Virus record (IMG/VR): IMGVR_UViG_3300032278_000053
Location: 1-34,729 of that record
Strand: one strand, 5' to 3'
From: a virus
DNA length: 34,729 nt
Shown: in pieces, positions 22,737 to 30,658 of the stretch
Layout of the letters: each line of letters starts with the position of its first letter
Position numbering within the stretch: the first letter of the stretch is position 1
Program-made: the position numbers and the translations under genes
The notes under the pieces: generated by a model
What the model saw: the letters and a program-made list of their open reading frames with translations, nothing else
Database searches by the model: none
What the model was told of the DNA's origin: nothing

Positions 22737-25700
22737 TGACTGATTACGCCACCCAATTTGACACAAAGTTTTCCTTAAATTCCAAATTGTCCGCCGGTTT
22801 TTCGATTACCGATGATTATGGAAACCGCCAGCCCCCACTATCCGCCGGGTTGTGGGATTATGACAACCGGACCCGAATTCACCACGCCACCGCAATCCAG
22901 GCATTAAACCCAATAAATGGGGATTATCGCCAGGAGGATATCCATGATTTTTTCGCGGCCGTCCATTCCGCCTTAACTTATCTACAATATTTAGTTGGTT
23001 GGTTTGCGGCGTCCCCCAGTTATCAATACAATGGCGCGTATTATTCAAATTTCTCCACATTCGCCACGTTTGAAATTGACGCCCAGGTTTCATCTGTAAA
23101 ATTAAGGTTAAAAAAAAACGGGGCAAATCCCTTGAATTCGACCATATACCAAAAGGGGGGGCGTGAGGATTACCATGAACCTATTGACTATACAGACACC
23201 GCTGGAGTTTTCCCCCAACCCGGGGACGTTCTAATCCCGGGCGGGAATTCGGTTTTACAGGAAAGAATCCACGCCAGAATCATCCAGGTCCAGGCGGAGG
23301 CCAGCGGTACCACGTTTGACGTGACGGTGGACCAATCGGTGGCAAATTCCACGGTCCTGGCGGACCCCGCCGGTTCCGCCCCCACTGTATCCATTGCGCG
23401 AAATGCGGCAAAAGAACCGGACAACTGGACGGAAATTCCGCCCGGGGTTGGGACATTTTGGGGGCGCCAGGTGGTTTTTGAATACGCGTCCACGGATGCG
23501 GAATGGGACACCGTCGCCCATGTTTTGACGCTGAAGGACACCGGACCAGGCGGCACGGACTGCGCCATTGCCTGGCCGATGGCAACCAGGGAAAAACCCC
23601 CAGGGGGGACCCTGGCGTCCAATATTAACGGGACATTTAAATTTGAACTTAAAACCAATATTTCAACCTATGAAGATATAACCGCCAGTTTGCGACAATA
23701 TGACGCCACACAAGGGAAATATATTTGGGCGGCAAAAACCGCACCCGTGAGCAGTTCAGACCATAAAACAACCATAGATTTATCCGGGATTATCCCCGCC
23801 ACGGTCGGGACCGTCCGGGTGACTTACACAATTCCAGACGCCGACAAAACCGCGGTGGGGGTCCATTCGCCCTGTTTGAGTCGCTGCGGTCATTGCCGTC
23901 TGGACCGCACCGGAACAATTGCGAACGTAAACACAACAACAAACGGGGTGGGGACTGATTCGCGGGGTTGGCATTGGTATTGCGACGCACGGGCCACCAC
24001 CCCGGCCCTAAACCTGAACCGATTCAGGGCGGCGGAGTGTTATGATATGGAATGCCCAAATTTTAAAATTGGGGACCGCGGCGGGCCGTCCGCCGGGCAT
24101 TTTGCCGAAATTTTCAGCGGGATGGGGGAGGCGTTGCGCCAATTGGGGTCTGGTAATTCCAGCGCGTCCAATTTCATCCATTTAAATATCCGCTGCCCGT
24201 CGATCTATTGGCTATTAACGCCGCCGCCGGTCTATTCGTCATATTTTGGGGCCTGGGGCCTTAATATCAGCCACTATTCCGGGGGCTATCATCAATTTAT
24301 CGGGACGGATGCGGATTTTGATGGCCACGACAACGACCGGATGGAATTTTCCACGGGCGCCCAGGTGAATTTTGCGGACAACATGGCGCTTTTGAATTGG
24401 TCCACAAATCGTTTTCCGTCCTCTTTATTTGGTCAATTGCGGCGCCGGTTGCCGTCCACCGATGCGCCTAATATGCAAATTTTCCCGGATGGGTCCAGCG
24501 CTCCGGATGCGACTAACGACCCGGCGGACAATGACCGCGCATGGCTGGGGGGGAGGGCGCCCGCGCCGGTGTCCAAATTAGCGGGACAACGCGGGGAGGA
24601 CCTTTATTTTTCAACCCGTGACATTCCGGGATTGGAGGGCGAAAACAGAATCCAACGATTTAACCGGGCAATCAAACGGATACAGCGGGACATTGATTCC
24701 GACACCGAAAGCGCGGACCCCACCCCAAACGCTGAATATTTTGAAAAATTCCCGGCATCCAAAACCATCGGGTCCCATTCATCCATTGACGCGGTTTTCC
24801 AAGTGCGCCGGGATGGCACACTGGACCCAGGACGGAAACGGGTGGGGGAGTCTGGGTTAAATGCGCGGGGTTACAGGGTTGAATCCTTGGGCGCGGGACT
24901 TTATAAAATCCATTGTTATCTGGGGCTTTATTTCTCACACACGACCGCAACCCAAACCGATATTATTGACACATTTTGGGCCTGTGGGAATGTGGTTGAT
25001 TTACCATGGCCATATAAATTTGAGGCGTCTATATACCAGGCCACCCGGCTGGGGACGGCCCGGAGAAAGGCAACCGTTGGGGATGTTGTGGATTTTCCAT
25101 CCCTTGGGTCGGATGCCAAATTTTGGGTTACCGCCGCAGAACCCGCCGCCGGGGATGACCTGTCCGCCGTATCCGGTGACGAATGGGTGGACCAAAAAAC
25201 CATTGGGAAATATTTTGATTTTTCGCCCTGGCAATCAACGGGGGGGGAAATAATTGATATCACAAGGGTCCAAATCCAATTTGTGTCTGGATCATTCCAG
25301 GACCATTTCACCCTGGCAAATCCGGCCCGGAAATTTACCAGGTGGGAGGATAGACCCCAGGAAAACGCCCAGGCCGCCGGGGATTTATCCCTGGCGTTTT
25401 TGGACCAGGACCGTTTTGAAGCCCCAAACCCGGCGGGGTCCCCCATTAATATTGTAGGAATAACGGACGGAGGGGCGCCGAATCATCCCCCGGAGGTCCA
25501 GACCAGCGCCCCCCATGGATTGCCAACGGCCACAAACGAATCCGTCATTATAACGGAATCGGATTCCACCCCAAAAATTGACGGGAATTGGGTGGCAATC
25601 GTTACCGGGGCGGACACCTTTGTTTTGGGAACCGTGGAATATAAATCCGACCCGATCACAAGCCCGGGGGCGGCGGGGAAAGTTTACCGCGTTTCTGCGG

Positions 25701-27574
25701 ACATGTTTGTCCAGGGAACTTTCGCCGCGTTTCCATCATATAATTGTCACCAGATCGCATACAGCACGGGGGCGGGCCTTTTAAATCCCAACATCAGATT
25801 GGATTTTTTAATCAACGGCGCAAATCCCCAAACGGTGGACCTGGCGTTGGAACTGCCAACCCTAAACCCAACATTTACCGCCGACATTTCCAGGGTTGCG
25901 GATTGGACTGTGGAATTTGAGGACCCCCGATTCCTGGGGCGCCAGGCCCTAAATTATGGGGGCATTATTTCCAATAATTACGACATAACAACGGCGGGGG
26001 CGTCGTTTTTTACCTGGCATTTTAACCCCACCACGGGGGAAATGGTTTTCCATCCCAACCTGGCGGGCGCCCGTATTATTGCCAGGTATTTTTCAACCAC
26101 AACCCAATCATTTGGGGATTCGCCGTCCGGGGTGTCGGCCAATACCGTGGCGGCAACCGAAACGATGCGAACCAAGGCCGATATATTAACCATCCGGGAC
26201 GAAATGGGCATCATTGACACCCTGGGGGAAAACGCGTTGGAAAACGTTGATTTTTATATCCGGACCGGTGGGGTTTTGTTGCCCCCTGATTTGTCAGGCC
26301 GGGCCGTTGTGTTAAAACACCGGACCGCGGGGGACACGCCCGGGGCCTGGTCAACGCTTGTCAATGGATCGGATTATCAAGTCCATTATGCCCGCGGGCG
26401 CCTTTATGTCCACGATACCGCCGCCGCCACCATAACCGGCGCCCGGGATATTGAGGCAACCGGAGACATTTCGAACGCCGCCCCCGAAACCCCCGCGCAA
26501 TTATGCCAAAATATTGTCCGTTGTCTGGATGCCCTGGACACCGTAAAAACCAATTTATCCCTGGGGAAATATGCCACATTTGGAGTGGCTACGGAGTCAT
26601 TTCTACCAGTCGGGACTGTTCCGCGCACCGATCCGCACGACCCCGCCGGGGTTCTTTGCAATTCCCCCCTGGTTTTGGGATCTCCGGCCCCATATCTCAA
26701 AGCGTGGACGGATCTTGGCGGCGATACGGTCAATAATTTGGACAACACCGGGACCTGTGGAATTGCAGATTGGAAATATGTGACCGCGACCAACCCCCCA
26801 GGCCGGGCGCTATCCGTTGGGTGTTCCCAGGTATTTGTCCCGGGGATTGGGGTGACGGGTTTAACTGCTTTTTATATTGGGGACGTTTATTCCGTGGACC
26901 TTCCTGATTTTCTCAAGAAATTGCCCCCGGATTCCGAAATTGTATCCGCAAAAATGACGGTAAAATTTGGGGAAAATACTGGATTTTTCCGGGAAATCCG
27001 CCACAGCGTCTCCAGACAATTGGGGGCGTTGGGGTATGCCGGACTGGATAGCACATACACGCCACCAGCAGACACCCCCCGGGAATTGATAGCCACCCCA
27101 TTAATTACCTGGTCACTATTCGGCCAAAAACCTGACGGCTATTGGGTAAATTTGGGTTCGGCCGCAGAATCCCAAACTGTTGGCATTGTGCCAGGCAAAT
27201 CCCGGGTATTGGATGCCACCGCCCTGGTGGCGTTATTGCTGGGGGTAAAGGCCGCCGCATATAAAAAAATTGCCATGGTCCCGTCCAAGGTGGAAACCGG
27301 GGCGGTGAGCGAAACGGTATCATCCGTGGGACAAGTGGATAAGCATTTGATTAATACAGCGGTCGAAAGTTTCGCGGAATTTACTGTCCAACATACTTAC
27401 CAAGACCCATCAAATTCATATTATTCCTATTATTGGGAATTGGAAACATTTGATTTTATCGTGGACACCCTTGAGATTTCGGAGTTGATGGTTGAATTTA
27501 AACTCCCCGGCGGCGTTATACAACAACGCCCAATTTATGGCGGAAATTGGCCGCATTTGGACCCAATCACCTGA
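22736..27574 (+). CDS. Very large tail-tip protein with Cys-rich insert
   Basis: A 1612-aa protein, the largest in the window and in the usual size class of siphophage tip or receptor-binding proteins. ATG 22736 overlaps the upstream stop (TAATG). Beta-rich domains run throughout. A cysteine-rich insert at about residues 379-440 holds CLSRCGHC, WYCDAR and ECYDMEC, with a zinc or disulphide pattern not typical of tail proteins. Sandwich-type segments later include FDVTVDQSVANSTV and YRVSADMFVQGTFAAFPS. Near the C-terminus are paired Tyr-rich strands (NSYYSYYWELETFDFIVD). It ends at the AT-rich boundary before the early promoter. Host recognition is the likely role. Confidence 0.6.
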   Translation: MTDYATQFDTKFSLNSKLSAGFSITDDYGNRQPPLSAGLWDYDNRTRIHHATAIQALNPINGDYRQEDIHDFFAAVHSALTYLQYLVGWFAASPSYQYNGAYYSNFSTFATFEIDAQVSSVKLRLKKNGANPLNSTIYQKGGREDYHEPIDYTDTAGVFPQPGDVLIPGGNSVLQERIHARIIQVQAEASGTTFDVTVDQSVANSTVLADPAGSAPTVSIARNAAKEPDNWTEIPPGVGTFWGRQVVFEYASTDAEWDTVAHVLTLKDTGPGGTDCAIAWPMATREKPPGGTLASNINGTFKFELKTNISTYEDITASLRQYDATQGKYIWAAKTAPVSSSDHKTTIDLSGIIPATVGTVRVTYTIPDADKTAVGVHSPCLSRCGHCRLDRTGTIANVNTTTNGVGTDSRGWHWYCDARATTPALNLNRFRAAECYDMECPNFKIGDRGGPSAGHFAEIFSGMGEALRQLGSGNSSASNFIHLNIRCPSIYWLLTPPPVYSSYFGAWGLNISHYSGGYHQFIGTDADFDGHDNDRMEFSTGAQVNFADNMALLNWSTNRFPSSLFGQLRRRLPSTDAPNMQIFPDGSSAPDATNDPADNDRAWLGGRAPAPVSKLAGQRGEDLYFSTRDIPGLEGENRIQRFNRAIKRIQRDIDSDTESADPTPNAEYFEKFPASKTIGSHSSIDAVFQVRRDGTLDPGRKRVGESGLNARGYRVESLGAGLYKIHCYLGLYFSHTTATQTDIIDTFWACGNVVDLPWPYKFEASIYQATRLGTARRKATVGDVVDFPSLGSDAKFWVTAAEPAAGDDLSAVSGDEWVDQKTIGKYFDFSPWQSTGGEIIDITRVQIQFVSGSFQDHFTLANPARKFTRWEDRPQENAQAAGDLSLAFLDQDRFEAPNPAGSPINIVGITDGGAPNHPPEVQTSAPHGLPTATNESVIITESDSTPKIDGNWVAIVTGADTFVLGTVEYKSDPITSPGAAGKVYRVSADMFVQGTFAAFPSYNCHQIAYSTGAGLLNPNIRLDFLINGANPQTVDLALELPTLNPTFTADISRVADWTVEFEDPRFLGRQALNYGGIISNNYDITTAGASFFTWHFNPTTGEMVFHPNLAGARIIARYFSTTTQSFGDSPSGVSANTVAATETMRTKADILTIRDEMGIIDTLGENALENVDFYIRTGGVLLPPDLSGRAVVLKHRTAGDTPGAWSTLVNGSDYQVHYARGRLYVHDTAAATITGARDIEATGDISNAAPETPAQLCQNIVRCLDALDTVKTNLSLGKYATFGVATESFLPVGTVPRTDPHDPAGVLCNSPLVLGSPAPYLKAWTDLGGDTVNNLDNTGTCGIADWKYVTATNPPGRALSVGCSQVFVPGIGVTGLTAFYIGDVYSVDLPDFLKKLPPDSEIVSAKMTVKFGENTGFFREIRHSVSRQLGALGYAGLDSTYTPPADTPRELIATPLITWSLFGQKPDGYWVNLGSAAESQTVGIVPGKSRVLDATALVALLLGVKAAAYKKIAMVPSKVETGAVSETVSSVGQVDKHLINTAVESFAEFTVQHTYQDPSNSYYSYYWELETFDFIVDTLEISELMVEFKLPGGVIQQRPIYGGNWPHLDPIT

Positions 27575-27593
27575 TTTTATTCATTTTCTGATA

Positions 27594-27659
27594 TTTTAAA
27601 AAAAACGTTAAAAAAAGCAAATTAGGGGGTTGACAAGGCCCGGCCTGTTATGTTCTAAT
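27594..27659 (+). promoter_or_regulatory. Early-region promoter P1 with A-tract upstream element
   Basis: TTGACA at 27630-27635 and TCTAAT at 27654-27659, spacer 18, fit a sigma70-type promoter. Upstream lie two A/T tracts (27593-27604 and 27608-27617), like an UP element. The spacer holds the palindrome AGGCC-C-GGCCT. The window's base composition is otherwise GC-rich, so this AT-rich block stands out. Confidence 0.72.
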
Positions 27660-27663
27660 TATG
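27648..27663 (+). promoter_or_regulatory. Direct TTATG boxes overlapping P1 minus-ten, operator candidate
   Basis: TTATG occurs at 27648-27652 and again at 27659-27663, 11 bases apart (one helical turn), overlapping the minus-ten hexamer. The second promoter (28790) carries TTATG at the same distance from TTGACA and an inverted copy beyond it. A ribbon-helix-helix regulator encoded at 28859 is the natural candidate to bind. Confidence 0.45.
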
Positions 27664-27706
27664 CCAGGTCAAACGACCCCAACAAATCAGGACTGGAGAA
27701 AAAACC

Positions 27707-27877
27707 ATGAAACTTAAATCAACCGAAAAACTGACAAGCCGGGACGGGAAAACCCTGTTTCTTGCAAAAACTGAGGGTGGGGCGGAATTGACACTGGACG
27801 CCAAGGAACTGGACCACCTGAAGAAAACCGGACGCCTGCCTTGGGCGGACAACCTGGGTGAATTCCGGACCTGGTAA
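27707..27877 (+). CDS. 56-residue protein, first gene after P1
   Basis: Starts MKLKSTEKLTSRDGKTLFLA and ends LPWADNLGEFRTW. It is charged, with mixed Lys/Glu and no cysteine, no membrane segment and no recognised motif. It is too short for a usual gene-length threshold, but has a good leader (AGGACTGGA nine bases before ATG 27707), codon use like its neighbours and a promoter 48 bases upstream. As the first product of the early operon it is a candidate regulator or host-takeover protein; this is inferred from position only. Confidence 0.6.
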   Translation: MKLKSTEKLTSRDGKTLFLAKTEGGAELTLDAKELDHLKKTGRLPWADNLGEFRTW

Positions 27878-27935
27878 ACATTGAAGGGGAGCCGGACCCC
27901 ACAACTGGCAAAATTTGGGACTGGAGTGTGGAATA

Positions 27936-28202
27936 ATGAGGAAAGCGCAATATCACATCAAAAAAAGGACGACCCACGGAGGCCGTTCATATGTCGCACC
28001 TGGGGGGTTTACTAATTTCACCTGGCAATGGGGAAAATGGAAAACCATTGGATCATTTCCGCTTTTGGACAATGCGATTGCAAACGCGGAAAGGGTGGAG
28101 ATTGGTCTTGACGAAATCGCGATTTTTTACAGAGGCGTTAAAATTTGGGACAAATATGACGGTTTTTTGGTCCACCCATATGATGGGGGGTTGAAATCGT
28201 GA
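27936..28202 (+). CDS. Small early protein, unknown
   Basis: An 88-aa protein, basic at the start (MRKAQYHIKKRTTHGGRSY), then aromatic (FTNFTWQWGKWKTIGSF), a helix (LLDNAIANAERVEIG) and a beta end (DEIAIFYRGVKIWDKYDGFL). ATG 27936 is preceded by GGACTGGA at 27918-27925, the leader motif also found before three other early genes. The GTGA overlap with the next gene indicates coupling. No family is recognised. The compact alpha/beta look and high Trp/Tyr content suggest a small binding domain rather than a linker. Confidence 0.6.
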   Translation: MRKAQYHIKKRTTHGGRSYVAPGGFTNFTWQWGKWKTIGSFPLLDNAIANAERVEIGLDEIAIFYRGVKIWDKYDGFLVHPYDGGLKS

Positions 28203-28765
28203 AAAAATCAGACACACAACGGCGCCGGGTATATGCCGCGGAACGTACCGTTTTCCCGATGATGCGACGGACCCAGGTGGATGACCTGGGCCACTGGCGG
28301 GCCTACGTTGACAAAATCGCGGGGTCCGCCTGGTGGAAACGCCGGTCCATAATCCGGAGCGTTTTAATTCACCCCAAACATTCAGGCAGCGCCACCGCCC
28401 GCCATTTCTGGAATACAGAAACCACTCTGTATATAACGGTTGATGGCGGTGGATTGTCGCCCGCGGGCGGATTGATCCGCCTTCCGGGATGGGCCATGAA
28501 TCAATGGGTTGTTATCCACGAAATGGCGCACATCCTGGCGCCGGACGGGGAACGACATGGGCGCCTGTTTTGCCGGGCATACCTGGCCCTGGTGGACCGC
28601 CAGTTGGGCAAGGACCAGGGGGACCTGTTGCGGAAATCGTTTAAGGCCCACCGGGTCAAATACTCCAAACCACATTCCATTGACGCCACGCGGCGCGCGG
28701 AACTTGAGGCCCGCGGGGCGGCCTTGGGAAAAAAATATTTAGGGAACCTGAAAAATCAACGATAA
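28199..28765 (+). CDS. HExxH zinc metallopeptidase-like protein
   Basis: A 188-aa protein starting at GTG 28199, eight bases after a G-run. The active-site motif is HEMAH at 107-111 with a downstream His120 in APDGERHGRLF, a gluzincin- or metzincin-like HExxH plus distal His arrangement. The motif sequence resembles the small TIGR04338-type putative metallohydrolase family. The N-terminus is basic (KKSDTQRRRVYAAERTVFPM) and the C-terminus is rich in Arg/Lys. No signal peptide, so it would act in the cytoplasm. It lies in a block of early unknown genes upstream of the RHH regulator. Substrate is unknown. Confidence 0.65.
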   Translation: MKKSDTQRRRVYAAERTVFPMMRRTQVDDLGHWRAYVDKIAGSAWWKRRSIIRSVLIHPKHSGSATARHFWNTETTLYITVDGGGLSPAGGLIRLPGWAMNQWVVIHEMAHILAPDGERHGRLFCRAYLALVDRQLGKDQGDLLRKSFKAHRVKYSKPHSIDATRRAELEARGAALGKKYLGNLKNQR

Positions 28766-28789
28766 AGAATACAAACGGCACCCCAGGGG

Positions 28790-28819
28790 TTGACAGTTGG
28801 GCCGCTATTATGAACTATT
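28790..28819 (+). promoter_or_regulatory. Promoter P2 upstream of the RHH gene
   Basis: TTGACA at 28790-28795 is preceded by GGGG exactly as at P1. The minus-ten is weaker; ACTATT at 28814-28819 (spacer 18) is the positional counterpart of TCTAAT in P1. The shared layout is GGGGTTGACA, 12 bases, TTATG. Confidence 0.55.
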
Positions 28820-28825
28820 ACATAA
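28808..28825 (+). promoter_or_regulatory. Inverted TTATG/CATAA palindrome at P2, operator candidate
   Basis: TTATG at 28808-28812 and CATAA at 28821-28825 form an inverted pair separated by eight bases, with further symmetric matches between them (14 of 18 positions). It overlaps the minus-ten region and the likely transcription start. It is 34 bases upstream of the RHH gene, as expected for autoregulation. Confidence 0.5.
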
Positions 28826-28858
28826 CGCGGGCAAGTTTCAGGGAAAGGGGGGGTAAAA

Positions 28859-29050
28859 ATGACCAACAACCGGGGGGGAATATTCCGGATGGGCGCATCA
28901 ATGCCCAAAGACCTGTATGACGAAATGGGCGCAACGGTCCAGGCTGAAAATCTGGAATATAAAGGGGTTTCCCACTTTGTCCAATTGGCGGTCCGGGAAA
29001 AATTGGACAGGATCATCCGGAGAAACAAAAACCGTGAGGGCAGGGGATGA
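28859..29050 (+). CDS. Ribbon-helix-helix (CopG/Arc-like) regulator
   Basis: A 63-aa protein with a typical RHH layout: a short beta strand (GIFRMGASMP), helix 1 (KDLYDEMGATVQAENLE), a turn (YKGVS) and helix 2 (HFVQLAVREKLDRIIRRNK). RHH dimers bind short direct or inverted repeats through the strand. GGGGGGG before ATG 28859 is a strong ribosome site. The gene has its own promoter with a palindrome, and the upstream early promoter carries the same TTATG element, so it may repress both. The next gene overlaps it by four bases. Confidence 0.72.
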   Translation: MTNNRGGIFRMGASMPKDLYDEMGATVQAENLEYKGVSHFVQLAVREKLDRIIRRNKNREGRG

Positions 29051-29325
29051 AAAAAAAGACACACGCGGAAACCATGGAAGGGATAGCGCTGGACCGTGGC
29101 GCGGGCGCCCCGGCGCCGGTCGCTGGCGTCGTTATCCCCTGGACCGTCCATCCGGTTTATGTCTGGACCCCGTCGGCCGCGTCCGGCCAGGTTGTCCAGG
29201 ATGGAATGGTCCGCCCCATGGATGCCGGGGACAAAACAGCGCTGGCCCAGGCGTTGGCGGGATATGGCCCCGCAATAATGGACCCGATGATTTTGACGAC
29301 CCGGGGAGAATCGCCCCGGGACTAA
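29047..29325 (+). CDS. Small Pro/Ala-rich protein, unknown
   Basis: A 92-aa protein, ATG 29047 overlapping the RHH stop (ATGA) with a GAGGGCAGGGG site. It starts with a basic helix (KKKTHAETMEGIALD), continues with PAPVAGVVIPWTVHPVYVWT, probably beta, and ends with a Met-rich stretch (YGPAIMDPMILTTRGESPRD). There is no motif I recognise. Being translationally coupled to the RHH gene, it may belong with that regulator or simply share its transcript. The stop codon lies in the conserved leader motif at 29319-29343. Confidence 0.55.
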   Translation: MKKKTHAETMEGIALDRGAGAPAPVAGVVIPWTVHPVYVWTPSAASGQVVQDGMVRPMDAGDKTALAQALAGYGPAIMDPMILTTRGESPRD

Positions 29326-29343
29326 TTACAGGAAAGGACTGGA
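29319..29343 (+). repeat. Conserved leader motif, copy A
   Basis: GGACTAATTA at 29319-29328 followed after seven bases by GGACTGGA at 29336-29343, five bases before ATG 29349. The same two elements in the same order occur at 31300-31322; GGACTGGA alone also lies before two genes near 27690 and 27918. Confidence 0.6.
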
Positions 29344-29348
29344 AAAAC

Positions 29349-29474
29349 ATGAACGGATCTAATGGCCGCGGATATGGCGGCCACATTTGGACCATGGCGC
29401 CCAGGCGCAACCCTGGGGGAAACGTCCAGCGGATAACCCGTTGGATTATCAATTTATTCAAGGGGTGGAAATAA
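29349..29474 (+). CDS. 41-residue glycine-rich basic peptide
   Basis: A 41-aa product (MNGSNGRGYGGHIWTMAPRR and on, ending INLFKGWK). ATG 29349 has a good ribosome site (AAAGGACTGG) and the stop overlaps the recT start (TAATG), which argues for a real coupled gene. The first half is Gly-rich and basic, and the last 16 residues form an amphipathic helix (RITRWIINLFKGW). It could be a small binding partner or a translational leader for recT. No family is recognised. Confidence 0.5.
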   Translation: MNGSNGRGYGGHIWTMAPRRNPGGNVQRITRWIINLFKGWK

Positions 29475-30553
29475 TGGATAAAGAAAACGAAACGACAACC
29501 ACAGCCCCCCCGGCGCCGTTGCCGGATTTCGGGGAGATTGTCCCCCTGGGGGATTCATCCGGCGGGGATTTATCCGTCCAGGGTGGTGGGGATTATCGCG
29601 CCCTGGAGTCCTGGTTAAACCCGACTATATTTGACCAATTACAACGGGCCGCCAAGGTTTTGGCCGCCGCGGAATTCCTGCCGCCGACATATAAGGGCAA
29701 ATTTCCGGAGATATTTGTGGGTTTACAATCCGCCTATCGTTTGCGAATTGATCCAATGGCATTTCTCCAAAATACCTATGTGGTGCCAGGAACGTCCAAG
29801 GTGGGAATGGAGGGGAAGCTGGTAATTGCCCTGGTTTCCCGTTCAACACGGATAAGAAATGGGACATTGGATTGGAAATTTTCCGGCGAAAAATTCACCC
29901 CTGATTATTGTTGCGTGTGTTCAGGGATCGAAAAAAACACCGGGACCCCCTTGGAAATGAAAATAGATTGGGCAACCGTCCAGGCCAATGGGTGGGACGC
30001 AGAGAAAAAACGCAAGGACGGGGGACGCGTCATTCCATCCAAATGGCGCCAATTGCCCGAAATGATGCTGAGATACAGGACCGCCAGTTGGTGGGCGCGG
30101 GCATATGACCCCGCCTGTTTAATGGGGTTTAGTGACGTTGAGGAAGTGCAAGAAATCGCCAGGGAAAACGACTTGGGGGACTTGGGGCCGTTGACAGTCC
30201 CCCGGCGAATATCGGACCCCGTGGACCCTGGTGACCCCAAGAAACCACCAGGGGCGCCCGTGGATGCAAAAACAGACCCGGACCCACCCCTGGACCCGGA
30301 CCCGGAACTGGACGCCGTGGCGGCCCCTAAACCGCCCAGGGCGCCAGCCGTCGAAACCACAACGGAAAAGGTTGGCCAACGCCTGGCGGCGCTTGGATTT
30401 TTGGACCCATCGGGGGCGCCAGATTTCGCCATGTTTTTCCACTGGACCCGTTCCCTATTCGGGAGGGGTACGGTGCAGGGTTTGACGGATAAACAAATCA
30501 ACGATATTTTTAAACATCTAAAATCTGAGAGGGAGAAATTGATCGTAAATTGA
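29474..30553 (+). CDS. recT: RecT-family single-strand annealing protein
   Basis: A 359-aa recombinase that would anneal single-stranded DNA after end resection. Characteristic RecT segments are FPEIFVGLQSAYRLRIDPMA, TYVVPGTSKVGMEGKLVIAL, a later KIDWATVQANGWDAE and the conserved PEMMLRYRTASWWARAY. Residues 247-294 are a Pro/Asp-rich linker (PDPPLDPDPELDAV and neighbours), followed by a separate helical C-terminal domain (EKVGQRLAALGFLDPSG to the end), which may mediate protein contacts. ATG 29474 has AGGGGTGG before it and overlaps the preceding small gene. It is followed by a nested inverted repeat and then the nuclease gene, so the two form a Red/RecET-like pair. Confidence 0.9.
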   Translation: MDKENETTTTAPPAPLPDFGEIVPLGDSSGGDLSVQGGGDYRALESWLNPTIFDQLQRAAKVLAAAEFLPPTYKGKFPEIFVGLQSAYRLRIDPMAFLQNTYVVPGTSKVGMEGKLVIALVSRSTRIRNGTLDWKFSGEKFTPDYCCVCSGIEKNTGTPLEMKIDWATVQANGWDAEKKRKDGGRVIPSKWRQLPEMMLRYRTASWWARAYDPACLMGFSDVEEVQEIARENDLGDLGPLTVPRRISDPVDPGDPKKPPGAPVDAKTDPDPPLDPDPELDAVAAPKPPRAPAVETTTEKVGQRLAALGFLDPSGAPDFAMFFHWTRSLFGRGTVQGLTDKQINDIFKHLKSEREKLIVN

Positions 30554-30558
30554 CGAAC

Positions 30559-30632
30559 GCGCCCGGGGTGCATTCCCGCGGACAAACCCGCGGAAATGTA
30601 TAATAAATGCCAACGACCACCACCCCGGGCGC
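30559..30632 (+). repeat. Nested inverted repeat between recT and nuclease gene
   Basis: The outer arms are a perfect 12-bp pair: GCGCCCGGGGTG at 30559-30570 and CACCCCGGGCGC at 30621-30632. Inside, CATTCCCGCGG (30571-30581) pairs with CCGCGGAAATG (30588-30598) with one mismatch. TATAAT at 30599-30604 follows the inner hairpin. The inner right arm contains an in-frame ATG (30596) of the nuclease gene, so the structure could control its translation, act as an attenuator or be a protein-binding site. Confidence 0.65.
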
Positions 30633-30658
30633 CCAATTTATATCAATTAGCCACTATA

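Noticed and set aside
27661-27717. Short leader peptide from ATG 27661
   Set aside because: The start lies between the minus-ten and the predicted transcription start, so it would not be on the mRNA.
27858-27936. Small frame ending in TAATG at 27934-27936
   Set aside because: It contains no ATG, GTG or TTG start; it would need a frameshift from the 56-aa gene, for which there is no slippery site.
28810-28920. 36-codon frame from ATG 28810 over the RHH gene
   Set aside because: No ribosome site, starts inside the promoter palindrome and overlaps the RHH gene in another frame.
29905-30636. Minus-strand open frame of about 243 codons across recT
   Set aside because: Composition (Gly/Ser/Pro runs) mirrors the DP-rich linker of RecT; no ribosome site or motif.
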